This document shows, in pieces, positions 6,880 through 13,529 of a DNA stretch of 16,381 nt. Under the pieces are notes generated by a model, which saw nothing but the letters and a program-made list of their open reading frames with translations, was not told the origin of the DNA and searched no databases. The stretch is taken from contig JAZNNB010000031.1 in the NCBI GenBank assembly GCA_045580025.1, forward strand, positions 1-16,381. Reading direction: 5' to 3'. A program made the position numbers and the translations under genes. This DNA is from SIG440 sp045580025. Its GTDB lineage: Bacteria > Bacillota > Clostridia > Monoglobales > Monoglobaceae. Each line of letters starts with the position of its first letter. The first letter of the stretch is position 1.

Positions 6880-7428
6880 ATGAAAAAAATTACTTTGCTC
6901 GGTGATTCAATACGCATGGGATACGGCAAACGGGTTGAAGAACTTTTGCAAGATGAATTTGAGATTTATCAGCCTGAGGACAACTGTCGTTTTTCAAAAT
7001 ATACCCTGCGCGGCGTTCTTTATGAATGGTCGAAGCAAATTGAGGGCAGTGACATTATTCACTGGAACAACGGGCTTTGGGATATGTGTGACTTCGGAGA
7101 GGGCGTTTTCACCTCTAAAGAGGAATATGCCGAGAACATGACTCGTATCGCAAAGCTTCTTAAAGAAAAGGGGAAAACAGTTATTTTTGCAACAACCACC
7201 CCTGTTCGTGAGGGAAATCCTTATGATGATAATGAAAGAATTGTTGATTATAACAATTTCATTGTGCCAATTCTCTCGGAAATGGGAGTTATAATAAATG
7301 ACCTTCACAGCGTGGTTTTACCTGACATCAACAAATACATACGCGAGGATGACAAAATACACCTTACTGACGAAGGTGTTGAGATTTGCGCAAAAAAAGT
7401 TATTGAGACTATAAAAAGTGCTTTGTAA
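6880..7428 (+). CDS. SGNH/GDSL-family hydrolase
   Basis: A 182-residue serine esterase of the SGNH (GDSL-like) fold. Block I is TLLGDSIRMG with nucleophile Ser10. Block III appears as HWNNGLWD (61-68), with Asn63 in the oxyanion position. Block V is DDKIHLTDEG, giving the Asp158-x-x-His161 pair of the triad. It has no signal peptide or membrane segment, so it is cytoplasmic. The ribosome binding site AGGGGAG lies about 7 bases before the ATG. It directly follows another esterase of a different fold, and two unrelated esterases in a row fit successive deacylation of one compound (inference). Members of this superfamily include acetyl-xylan and rhamnogalacturonan acetylesterases, lysophospholipases and others, so the substrate stays open. 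Confidence 0.86.
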   Translation: MKKITLLGDSIRMGYGKRVEELLQDEFEIYQPEDNCRFSKYTLRGVLYEWSKQIEGSDIIHWNNGLWDMCDFGEGVFTSKEEYAENMTRIAKLLKEKGKTVIFATTTPVREGNPYDDNERIVDYNNFIVPILSEMGVIINDLHSVVLPDINKYIREDDKIHLTDEGVEICAKKVIETIKSAL

Positions 7429-7472
7429 TGCCGGAAAATATTTTCTTAGTTTGTGGACGGAGGAGAATGAAA

Positions 7473-8405
7473 ATGAATAAACAGGAATTGATGAAACGCA
7501 TTGGCTCGGTTGAACAGATTGGCGGTGTAAGGAATTTTACTTTCAATGACGGTCGTGCAAAAGGCGTCCAGGCTATTGAAGTTAATACTGGAAAAATCCG
7601 TTTTGTCATTCTGCCTGACAGGGCTATGGATATTGCTCAGGCGTATTATAAAGAAAATGCAGTAAGCTGGCTGTCAAAGACGGGCATTACCGCACCTGCT
7701 TTTTATGAAAAGGATGACCTGAACTGGCTTAGAGGTTTTTATGGTGGCTTGATTACTACCTGCGGCCTTAAAAACATTGGTGGACCAGTTGGCAAATACG
7801 GTCTTCACGGAAGAATTGCAAATACACCTGCAGAGAATGTTTCTATATTTTCTGATTGGGTTGGCGATGAGTATGTTATGAAAGTAACCGGTGAAATGCG
7901 TGAAAGTATGGTTTTTGGTGAAAATCTTTTGCTTAGAAGAACCATTACTGCAAAGCTTTTTGCCGAAGAATTTACAGTTGAGGATACCATCATAAATCAG
8001 GGCTTTAATGATGAAAATATTGCACTTTGTTATCATTGCAACTTTGGATATCCCCTTGTAAGAGAAGGGGCAAAGATGATAAATGTTCCTGCTGATATTG
8101 CTGATATTTTGGCGCCCATTCATGGGTTTGAGGAACAGTGCATTGATGTTAAGCATACTGGCGATGTTGCGACAGCAGGTATTGAAAACGGAGAAATCGG
8201 AGCGTATATAACATACGAAAGAAACACACTTCCTGATTTTCTTGTATGGAAAATGATGGGCGAAAGCGAATATGTTGTTGGACTTGAGCCGAGAACAACA
8301 TCACTTGGCGGTCAGGCTATTGTCGACAACAATAAGTTTGTCTCTATAAAGCCCTTTGAAGAATATAAAACAAATCTCAAATTCAGTTTCAAAGAACTGA
8401 AATAG
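7473..8405 (+). CDS. DUF4432 / aldose 1-epimerase-like protein
   Basis: A 310-residue protein that I assign to the DUF4432 family of the galactose-mutarotase superfold, from RFVILPDRAMDIA, GLITTCGLKNIGGP and YGLHGRIANTPAENV. Residues that may correspond to the mutarotase active site are His112 (GLHGR), His188 (YHCNFGYPL) and Glu272 (VGLEPRT); this mapping is inference. The likely role is interconverting anomers of a sugar or handling a sugar derivative in the cytoplasm. The ATG at 7473 lies 9 bases after GGAGG (7459-7463). The ATG at 7467 is too close to that site, and the in-frame ATG at 7428, overlapping the previous stop, adds 15 residues outside the family pattern. It sits in the same direction as two esterases and a TetR gene, probably in one operon. 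Confidence 0.85.
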   Translation: MNKQELMKRIGSVEQIGGVRNFTFNDGRAKGVQAIEVNTGKIRFVILPDRAMDIAQAYYKENAVSWLSKTGITAPAFYEKDDLNWLRGFYGGLITTCGLKNIGGPVGKYGLHGRIANTPAENVSIFSDWVGDEYVMKVTGEMRESMVFGENLLLRRTITAKLFAEEFTVEDTIINQGFNDENIALCYHCNFGYPLVREGAKMINVPADIADILAPIHGFEEQCIDVKHTGDVATAGIENGEIGAYITYERNTLPDFLVWKMMGESEYVVGLEPRTTSLGGQAIVDNNKFVSIKPFEEYKTNLKFSFKELK

Positions 8406-8447
8406 TCGGGAAAACAAGCTTTTGTAGAAAAGAGAAGGGTTTTTTGT

Positions 8448-9032
8448 ATGTCAAAAAAGAACGAGAAAAATACTAAAGGCAAAATTATCAATGCTGCATG
8501 GGATTTGTTTTATGAGCAAGGCTATGAAGACACAACGGTGGAAGAGATAATTGAAAAGTCAAAAACTTCAAAAGGCTCGTTTTATCATTACTTTGAGGGG
8601 AAGGATGCTCTTTTGGGTTCTCTTTCGTACATATTCGATGAAGAATATGAAAGGCTTCAGAGCTCTTTACCACCTGATATGTCGAGTCTTGAAAAGTTGC
8701 TGTATCTCAATAGCGAGCTTTTTGCTGTGATTGAAGACCGAATTGATATTGACCTGCTAACCAGACTTTATTCTACTCAGCTTGTTACGAGAGGCGAAAA
8801 GCATTTACTTGACAGCAAGCGTCTTTATTACAAACTGCTTAAGAAAATTGTTTCTGATGGGCAAAAGAATGGAGAATTCACAGGCGAAATGACTGTGAAT
8901 GAAATTGTGAAAATATATGCTATGTGCGAACGTGCACTTATTTATGACTGGTGCTTGTGCAATGGCGAATATTCACTTTTCTCCTATGCCAAAAAGACAA
9001 TGCCTATGTTTTTGTCAAAAATTTGTATCTAA
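8448..9032 (+). CDS. TetR/AcrR-family transcriptional regulator
   Basis: A 194-residue one-component repressor-type regulator. The N-terminal DNA-binding domain is clear: KIINAAWDLFYEQGYEDTTV, then the recognition segment with KGSFYHYFEGKDALL, helix-turn-helix at about 29-50. The C-terminal ligand and dimer domain (about 60-194) is all helical and shows no pattern that reveals the ligand. The ribosome binding site AAGGG lies 8 bases before the ATG. It follows the DUF4432 gene by 42 bases without a terminator, so it may be co-transcribed with the esterase cluster. A long palindrome lies 48 bases past its stop, against the promoter of the symporter gene, and is a natural candidate operator. It could therefore control the symporter, the esterase cluster or both. 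Confidence 0.93.
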   Translation: MSKKNEKNTKGKIINAAWDLFYEQGYEDTTVEEIIEKSKTSKGSFYHYFEGKDALLGSLSYIFDEEYERLQSSLPPDMSSLEKLLYLNSELFAVIEDRIDIDLLTRLYSTQLVTRGEKHLLDSKRLYYKLLKKIVSDGQKNGEFTGEMTVNEIVKIYAMCERALIYDWCLCNGEYSLFSYAKKTMPMFLSKICI

Positions 9033-9077
9033 AATGGTTTAGCTCGAAATTCTTGAATTAAAATGAAAACTTACACA

Positions 9078-9123
9078 GATAGAGAATTAAGTATAGAATA
9101 CGGTCTATACTTAGTTCTCTATT
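9078..9123 (+). promoter_or_regulatory. Long palindrome between tetR and the symporter: operator or terminator
   Basis: Arms AGAGAATTAAGTATAGA (9081-9097) and TCTATACTTAGTTCTCT (9104-9120) pair over 17 positions with one T-G pair around a 6-base loop, and three more flanking pairs extend the stem. It is followed by ATTGATTTTTGTTTT, a loose T-rich tail, so it could end the tetR transcript. Its right edge also touches the -35 of the symporter promoter and its centre is the near-perfect GTATAGA-N6-TCTATAC, which suits a dimeric repressor such as the adjacent TetR protein. Both roles are possible. Confidence 0.7.
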
Positions 9124-9150
9124 GATTTTTGTTTTAATATGTGGTAAAAT
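9122..9150 (+). promoter_or_regulatory. Promoter of the putP-like symporter
   Basis: TTGATT (9122-9127), a 17-base spacer, then TAAAAT (9145-9150) with an extended TG (TGGTAAAAT). The -35 overlaps the outermost bases of the preceding palindrome. The predicted start near 9157 gives a leader of about 35 bases. Confidence 0.75.
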
Positions 9151-9191
9151 GGAGGACAAATATTAAAATATGACAAAAGAGGGGATTTTTT

Positions 9192-10727
9192 ATGGACATT
9201 TTCGCATTTGTATTGTATTTTATAGCAATGATTGCTATCGGAATTTACTTTTTCTTTAAATCAAAAGAAGTCACTGAAAAAGATTATTTCCTTGGTGGCC
9301 GTGCTATGGGACCATGGGTTACTGCTATGAGCGCTCAGGCATCTGATATGAGTGCATGGCTTCTTATGGGGCTTCCCGGAAGCATTTTGGCTTTTGGTTT
9401 TGGTCAGGCTTGGATTGGTATCGGTCTTGCTGTTGGTACTGCTGCCAACTGGATTCTTGTTGCAAAAAGATTACGCAAATTTTCAAGAGCTGCAGGGGAT
9501 TCAATTACACTTCCACAGTATCTTTCAAACCGTTTTCTTACAAAGAGCCACGCTGTGAGCATTATCTGTGCGGTGGTTTTCCTTGTTTGCTTCACTATTT
9601 ATGTTGCTTCTGCTTTTGTGGCAGGTGCTGATGTGTTTACAACCCTTGTTCCGCAGCTTTCAAGAAGCAGTGCAATGCTGATTTTTGCGGCTATTGTTGT
9701 TGTTTATACTTTCCTTGGCGGTTTCAATGCGGTTTGCTGGACAGACTTTTTACAGGGACTCTTGATGATTGCTGCACTTCTTATAGTTCCCATTGTGGTA
9801 GGTTTCGCAAGAACTCTTGAACCTGCGGCCTTGACAACAGTATATAAGGGGCCAAACGGCGAACAGTTTGAGTTTGTTGCAAACTTCTTCAATGCCAACT
9901 GGAAGGATATAATTTCAGGACTTGGCTGGGGGCTTGGATATTTTGGTATGCCACATATTATTGTAAGGTTTATGGCTATTGAGAAACCATCAATGGTGAA
10001 AAAGTCCGCAACAGTTGCTATTATCTGGGTGGTTCTTTCGCTTGCAGCGGCGGTTATGATTGCTTATCTTGGTAGAATGTTTGTATATTCAAATGGAACA
10101 GATCTCTCAGAGGTGCTTTTGGCAGAAGGCAAGCAGTCATTGATTTTTGTAGAGCTTGCACGTGATGTGTTCCCAGCATTCATTGCTGGTCTTTTGCTTG
10201 CAGCGATTATTGCAGCATCAATGTCAACAGCTGATTCACAGCTTCTTGTGGCAGCGTCATCTTTTGCAAGTGACCTCTATAAGCCTATCGTTAGAAAAAA
10301 TGCATCGAATAAAGAAATGCTCTGGGTGAGCCGCATAATAGTTATGGTTATTGCTGTAATTGCATACTTTATTGCAAGCAGCAAGGGCAAAGCAGCGCAA
10401 GCAATTATGGACCTTGTTTCAAATGCGTGGGGTATATTTGGCGCAGCATTCGGCCCTGCAGTGCTTTTCTCACTCTTCTGGAAGAGATTTACATACAAAG
10501 GTGCAGTTGCAGGAATTGTGTGCGGTGCTTTGGTTGATATGCTGTGGCTGTGGCTTCCTGTTTCAGGCGGACTTGCTCTTACAGCAATCACTGGTATTTA
10601 TGAAATTATTCCAGGATTTATCGTGGGTGCTATTGCGGCCTTTGTTGTTACACTTATTGACAAAGCTCCGTCTCAGGAAGTTGTTGCAATATTTGAAAAG
10701 GCAACTGATAATAGTATTGACGACTAA
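9192..10727 (+). CDS. putP: Sodium/solute symporter, PutP (proline) type
   Basis: A 511-residue polytopic membrane protein of the solute:sodium symporter family (LeuT fold), which takes up a small solute, most likely proline, driven by Na+. The diagnostic TM2 motif AMSAQASDMSAWLLMGLPG (45-63) matches the PutP signature, with Asp52, Met53 and Ser54 in the Na+ region. The second Na+ motif, AASMSTADSQLL, has Ser345 and Thr346. It also carries YFLGGRAMGPW near the N-terminus. About 13 membrane helices are expected. The ribosome binding site AGAGGGG lies 7 bases before the ATG. It has its own promoter and terminator. No proline-catabolism genes are adjacent, so proline is a family-based guess, and the neighbouring TetR gene hints at ligand-controlled expression. 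Related members carry other solutes. Confidence 0.9.
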   Translation: MDIFAFVLYFIAMIAIGIYFFFKSKEVTEKDYFLGGRAMGPWVTAMSAQASDMSAWLLMGLPGSILAFGFGQAWIGIGLAVGTAANWILVAKRLRKFSRAAGDSITLPQYLSNRFLTKSHAVSIICAVVFLVCFTIYVASAFVAGADVFTTLVPQLSRSSAMLIFAAIVVVYTFLGGFNAVCWTDFLQGLLMIAALLIVPIVVGFARTLEPAALTTVYKGPNGEQFEFVANFFNANWKDIISGLGWGLGYFGMPHIIVRFMAIEKPSMVKKSATVAIIWVVLSLAAAVMIAYLGRMFVYSNGTDLSEVLLAEGKQSLIFVELARDVFPAFIAGLLLAAIIAASMSTADSQLLVAASSFASDLYKPIVRKNASNKEMLWVSRIIVMVIAVIAYFIASSKGKAAQAIMDLVSNAWGIFGAAFGPAVLFSLFWKRFTYKGAVAGIVCGALVDMLWLWLPVSGGLALTAITGIYEIIPGFIVGAIAAFVVTLIDKAPSQEVVAIFEKATDNSIDD

Positions 10728-10738
10728 TTTTCGCAAAA

Positions 10739-10775
10739 TAAGGCTGCCTGATTTTTTAGACAGCCTTATATTTTT
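10739..10775 (+). terminator. Terminator of the putP-like gene
   Basis: An 8-bp stem TAAGGCTG / CAGCCTTA, with a further CT/AG pairing inside, followed by TATTTTTAAT. It starts 11 bases past the symporter stop. The next gene begins only 20 bases beyond, so some readthrough may feed it. Confidence 0.85.
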
Positions 10776-10794
10776 AATATGAAGGAGAAATTAT

Positions 10795-11217
10795 ATGAGA
10801 AAAAAACTACAGGACAAAATGTTTGAAACAACATATTTGTTTGAGCTTTTTATTTCGGTGATTGTTGGTATTGCCCTTTTGATTTTTGGGGTGCGGCTGG
10901 CAATAGAAACGTTGATGGTTGGAATTTCTTCTGACGGAATTGATGCTCTGGTTCAGGTTTTGGACAATGCAATTATTCTTGCGATAGGTGCAGAGCTTAT
11001 AAAGATGCTTTGCAAGCATACCCCTGAAACTGTTATTGAGGTACTTGCTTTTGCTCTTGCGAGACAGCTTATTATAGGCCATGCTAAGCCTTGGGAAAAT
11101 CTTATTACCGTGGTGGCTATCGCAATTCTATTTGGAATAAGAAGATTTTTGCTAAAACGTCATGATATGGTTGAAACCCCTGATGGATTGGTTGAAATTG
11201 AAGACACTAAAATCTAA
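10795..11217 (+). CDS. PsiE-family-like membrane protein
   Basis: A 140-residue protein with four hydrophobic segments at about 17-41, 55-73, 79-95 and 101-119. The layout and the stretch TPETVIEVLAFALARQLIIG resemble the PsiE (phosphate-starvation-inducible E) family, whose biochemical role is not established. A conserved-looking acidic/basic pattern within the membrane region (Glu68, Glu78, Glu82, Arg90) is notable. The ribosome binding site AGGAG lies 7 bases before the ATG. The gene sits after the putP terminator and before a bidirectional terminator. I see no convincing promoter of its own in the short gap, so it may depend on readthrough from the symporter gene. No phosphate genes are nearby. 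The family call is from the overall pattern and is moderately sure. Confidence 0.68.
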   Translation: MRKKLQDKMFETTYLFELFISVIVGIALLIFGVRLAIETLMVGISSDGIDALVQVLDNAIILAIGAELIKMLCKHTPETVIEVLAFALARQLIIGHAKPWENLITVVAIAILFGIRRFLLKRHDMVETPDGLVEIEDTKI

Positions 11218-11228
11218 AAAAGCATAAG

Positions 11229-11265
11229 AAAAAGCTCTCTGACTGAAGTCGGAGAGCTTTTTTGA
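11229..11265. terminator. Bidirectional terminator between the psiE-like gene and upp
   Basis: AAAAAGCTCTCTGAC pairs with GTCGGAGAGCTTTTT (15 pairs including one T-G) around a TGAA loop. T runs follow in both directions, so it can end the + strand psiE-like transcript and the - strand uraA-upp transcript. Confidence 0.93.
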
Positions 11266-11276
11266 TTTTATTTATG

Positions 11277-11906
11277 TTATTTTGTGCCGAAAATTCTGTC
11301 TCCTGCATCGCCGAGTCCCGGAACAATGTAACATCTCTCGTTGAGACATTCGTCCACGTTTGCACAGAAAATTTCGATGTCAGGATGTGCGTTTGATAAA
11401 GCTTCAATGCCCTCAGGCGCTGCAATAAGACAAAGGAACTTGATGTTTGTGCCGCCGTATGATTTTATCTGGCTTATGGCATCAATAGCTGAACCGCCTG
11501 TTGCAAGCATAGGGTCAACCACAACAATCAAACGTTTGTCAATGTCTGTCGGAAGCTTGCAGTAATATTCGTGGGGTTGCATGGTTTCTTCGTCACGGTA
11601 CATACCTATATGACCAACTTTTGCATTTGGTACAAGGTTCAAAAGTCCGTTTACCATTCCAAGGCCAGCACGAAGGATGGGAACAACCGCAATGTCTTTG
11701 CCCTTCAGCATTTTTTGTGTAGTTTTTGTGATAGGTGTTTCAATTTCAACATCCTCAAGAGGCAAATCGCGAAGTGATTCATAACACATAAGCATTGTGA
11801 TTTCTTCCACCAGTTCGCGAAACTCCTTATTGGTAGTAGTTGTCTGACGCAAAATTGTGGTTTTGTGTTGAATTAACGGATGGTCAAAAATTTTAACGTT
11901 ACTCAT
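11277..11906 (-). CDS. upp: Uracil phosphoribosyltransferase
   Basis: Makes UMP from uracil and PRPP, the key step of uracil salvage, in the cytoplasm. The 209 residues are the standard length. Motifs: VVPILRAGLGM (74-84), the PRPP-binding loop VVVDPMLATGGSA (128-140), and the C-terminal uracil-binding YIVPGLGDAGDRIFGT (193-208). All are intact, so the enzyme should be active. The ribosome binding site AGGAG lies 6 bases before the ATG. It is the second gene of a minus-strand pair, starting 14 bases after the uracil permease gene, so uptake and trapping of uracil are co-expressed. It ends at the bidirectional terminator. Confidence 0.99.
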   Translation of the reverse strand: MSNVKIFDHPLIQHKTTILRQTTTTNKEFRELVEEITMLMCYESLRDLPLEDVEIETPITKTTQKMLKGKDIAVVPILRAGLGMVNGLLNLVPNAKVGHIGMYRDEETMQPHEYYCKLPTDIDKRLIVVVDPMLATGGSAIDAISQIKSYGGTNIKFLCLIAAPEGIEALSNAHPDIEIFCANVDECLNERCYIVPGLGDAGDRIFGTK

Positions 11907-11920
11907 AGCAGTCTCCTTGA

Positions 11921-13285
11921 TTATTCCTGTTCGTTAGATTTTGATACGATGATATTTGTTATTATACCCAAGATAAGTGCACAAGCGATGGAAGTAATAG
12001 TAATTTTTCCAAAGCTGAGTGTAAGACCACCGATACCTGCAATAAGGATAACAGAAACAACGAAAAGGTTCTTGTTGAGGTTGAGGTTTACTGTCTGTAC
12101 CATTTTGAGACCTGATACTGCTATAAAACCATAAAGAGCCATACAAACGCCACCCATTACGCAAGAGGGGATAGAATTTACAAAAGCAATAAACGGAGAA
12201 ATGAAGGAAATAACAATAGCAAGTATTGCAGCTGCCATTATGGTAACAACAGATGCATTTCTTGTGATAGCAACACAACCAACTGACTCGCCATATGTTG
12301 TGTTTGGACAACCACCAAAAATAGCACCGACTATTGAACCAACGCCATCGCCAAGGAGTGTTCTGTGAAGACCGGGTTCTTCGAGAAGGTCTTTTTCAAT
12401 GATTGAGGAGATATTTTTGTGGTCGGCAATATGCTCAGCAAAAACAACAAATGCAACAGGGATATAAGCAACAGCAATGGTGCTGATATATGCAGCGTTC
12501 AATTCGCCAAACCCTTTGATAGCTGTAAGGAAAGTAAAGTCAGGAACCGAAACAAAAGTATTGATAGTAATGCCATTTTCAACAAGAGCAAGGAATGGTG
12601 CAACGTTCAGAATTTTGAGCGCATCAATATTTGCGGAATAACCGATTGCAGTGAAGATAGCAGCAGCTGCGTAACCACCAAGAATACCGATTATGAAAGG
12701 AATAAGACGAAGTGTCTTTTTGCCATATGTTGAACAAATGATAGTAATAAACAGAGTGATAAGTCCGCAAAGAACAGTGATAAGAGGTGATGTAGCAACT
12801 CCTTCAATGCTACCCTTTGTCATATCACCGATTGCATTTCCTGCAAGACTAAGACCGATTATTGCAACCGTTGGACCGATAACAACAGCGGGCATAAGCT
12901 TGTTAATCCAATTTACGCCAGCAAACTTAACGATTATAGCAATAACTACATAAACGATACCTGCGAAAATTGTGCCGATAATAAGACCTAAAAAGCCCAG
13001 TGACATAGAAACGCCACCTGCAAATGCTGCCATCATTGAGCCTATAAAAGCAAAAGATGAACCAAGAAAAACAGGTGACTTCTTTTGAGTGAAAGCAATG
13101 TAAACAAGGGTGCCTATACCAGCACCGAAAAGTGCTGCTGCACTGCTCATTGTAGTTTGACAAGCGCCGTTTATGATAACTGGAACAACAAGTGTAGCTG
13201 TCATAATAGCAAGTAATTGTTGAATAGCATAAACGATAAGTGCGCCAAATTTTGGCTTGTCTTTCACTCCGTAAATTAGTTTCAT
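11921..13285 (-). CDS. uraA: Uracil:cation symporter (NCS2 family)
   Basis: A nucleobase permease of the NCS2 family, 454 residues with about 14 membrane spans, importing uracil with a cation. Diagnostic regions: YGVKDKPKFGALIVYAIQQL near the N-terminus, VFAEHIADHKNIS with Glu284 and the NTTYGESVG motif with Glu333; these two acids correspond to the substrate-binding glutamates of UraA-type carriers. Coupling to upp supports uracil over xanthine or urate. The ATG at 13285 has GGAGG 9 bases upstream; the frame is open 11 codons further, but those residues are not family-like. First gene of the uraA-upp operon. Its leader carries a 9-bp inverted repeat (13310-13342). No PyrR-type attenuator is evident. 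Confidence 0.96.
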   Translation of the reverse strand: MKLIYGVKDKPKFGALIVYAIQQLLAIMTATLVVPVIINGACQTTMSSAAALFGAGIGTLVYIAFTQKKSPVFLGSSFAFIGSMMAAFAGGVSMSLGFLGLIIGTIFAGIVYVVIAIIVKFAGVNWINKLMPAVVIGPTVAIIGLSLAGNAIGDMTKGSIEGVATSPLITVLCGLITLFITIICSTYGKKTLRLIPFIIGILGGYAAAAIFTAIGYSANIDALKILNVAPFLALVENGITINTFVSVPDFTFLTAIKGFGELNAAYISTIAVAYIPVAFVVFAEHIADHKNISSIIEKDLLEEPGLHRTLLGDGVGSIVGAIFGGCPNTTYGESVGCVAITRNASVVTIMAAAILAIVISFISPFIAFVNSIPSCVMGGVCMALYGFIAVSGLKMVQTVNLNLNKNLFVVSVILIAGIGGLTLSFGKITITSIACALILGIITNIIVSKSNEQE

Positions 13286-13309
13286 TTTTAAAATCCTCCA
13301 TTTCTTTGA

Positions 13310-13342
13310 AATTGTCACAAAATTTGATAAAAAGTGACAATT
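13310..13342 (-). promoter_or_regulatory. Inverted repeat in the uraA leader
   Basis: AATTGTCAC (13310-13318) and GTGACAATT (13334-13342) are perfect 9-base inverted copies separated by 15 A/T-rich bases. With the promoter at 13355-13383, transcription would begin near 13348, putting the repeat at the 5' end of the mRNA, about 15 bases before the ribosome binding site. It may be a repressor operator just downstream of the start or an RNA stem-loop. Confidence 0.6.
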
Positions 13343-13354
13343 ATTCTATATAAA

Positions 13355-13383
13355 ATGATACAGCAAATTATGAAATTTGTCAA
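13355..13383 (-). promoter_or_regulatory. Promoter of uraA-upp
   Basis: On the minus strand: TTGACA (13383-13378), a 17-base spacer, then TATCAT (13360-13355). Consensus -35, 5/6 -10, ideal spacing. The leader would be about 63 bases. Confidence 0.8.
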
Positions 13384-13425
13384 TAAATTCTTATTTATTT
13401 TAGATAAGTATTTTTGAAAATTTTC

Positions 13426-13454
13426 TTGTAAGGAATAAAAAAATATAGTATAAT
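13426..13454 (+). promoter_or_regulatory. Promoter of the SLH-domain protein gene
   Basis: TTGTAA (13426-13431), a 17-base spacer, then a perfect TATAAT (13449-13454). The predicted start near 13461 gives a leader of about 69 bases with no clear structure. Confidence 0.75.
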
Positions 13455-13529
13455 TGTAAAAAAAATTTGAAATGCAACTTTTTGGCAATTTGAAAAGTAT
13501 TTATATAAAAAAGGAAAGGATGGGTTTTA

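Noticed and set aside
8417..8436. CTTTT-GTAG-AAAAG mini-hairpin before tetR
   Set aside because: A 5-bp A/T-rich stem is too weak to be a terminator or operator, so the esterase cluster and tetR are left as probably co-transcribed.
13286..13354. PyrR-type attenuator in the uraA leader
   Set aside because: The leader is short, has no leader terminator and no PyrR-binding-like sequence; only the 9-bp inverted repeat is seen.
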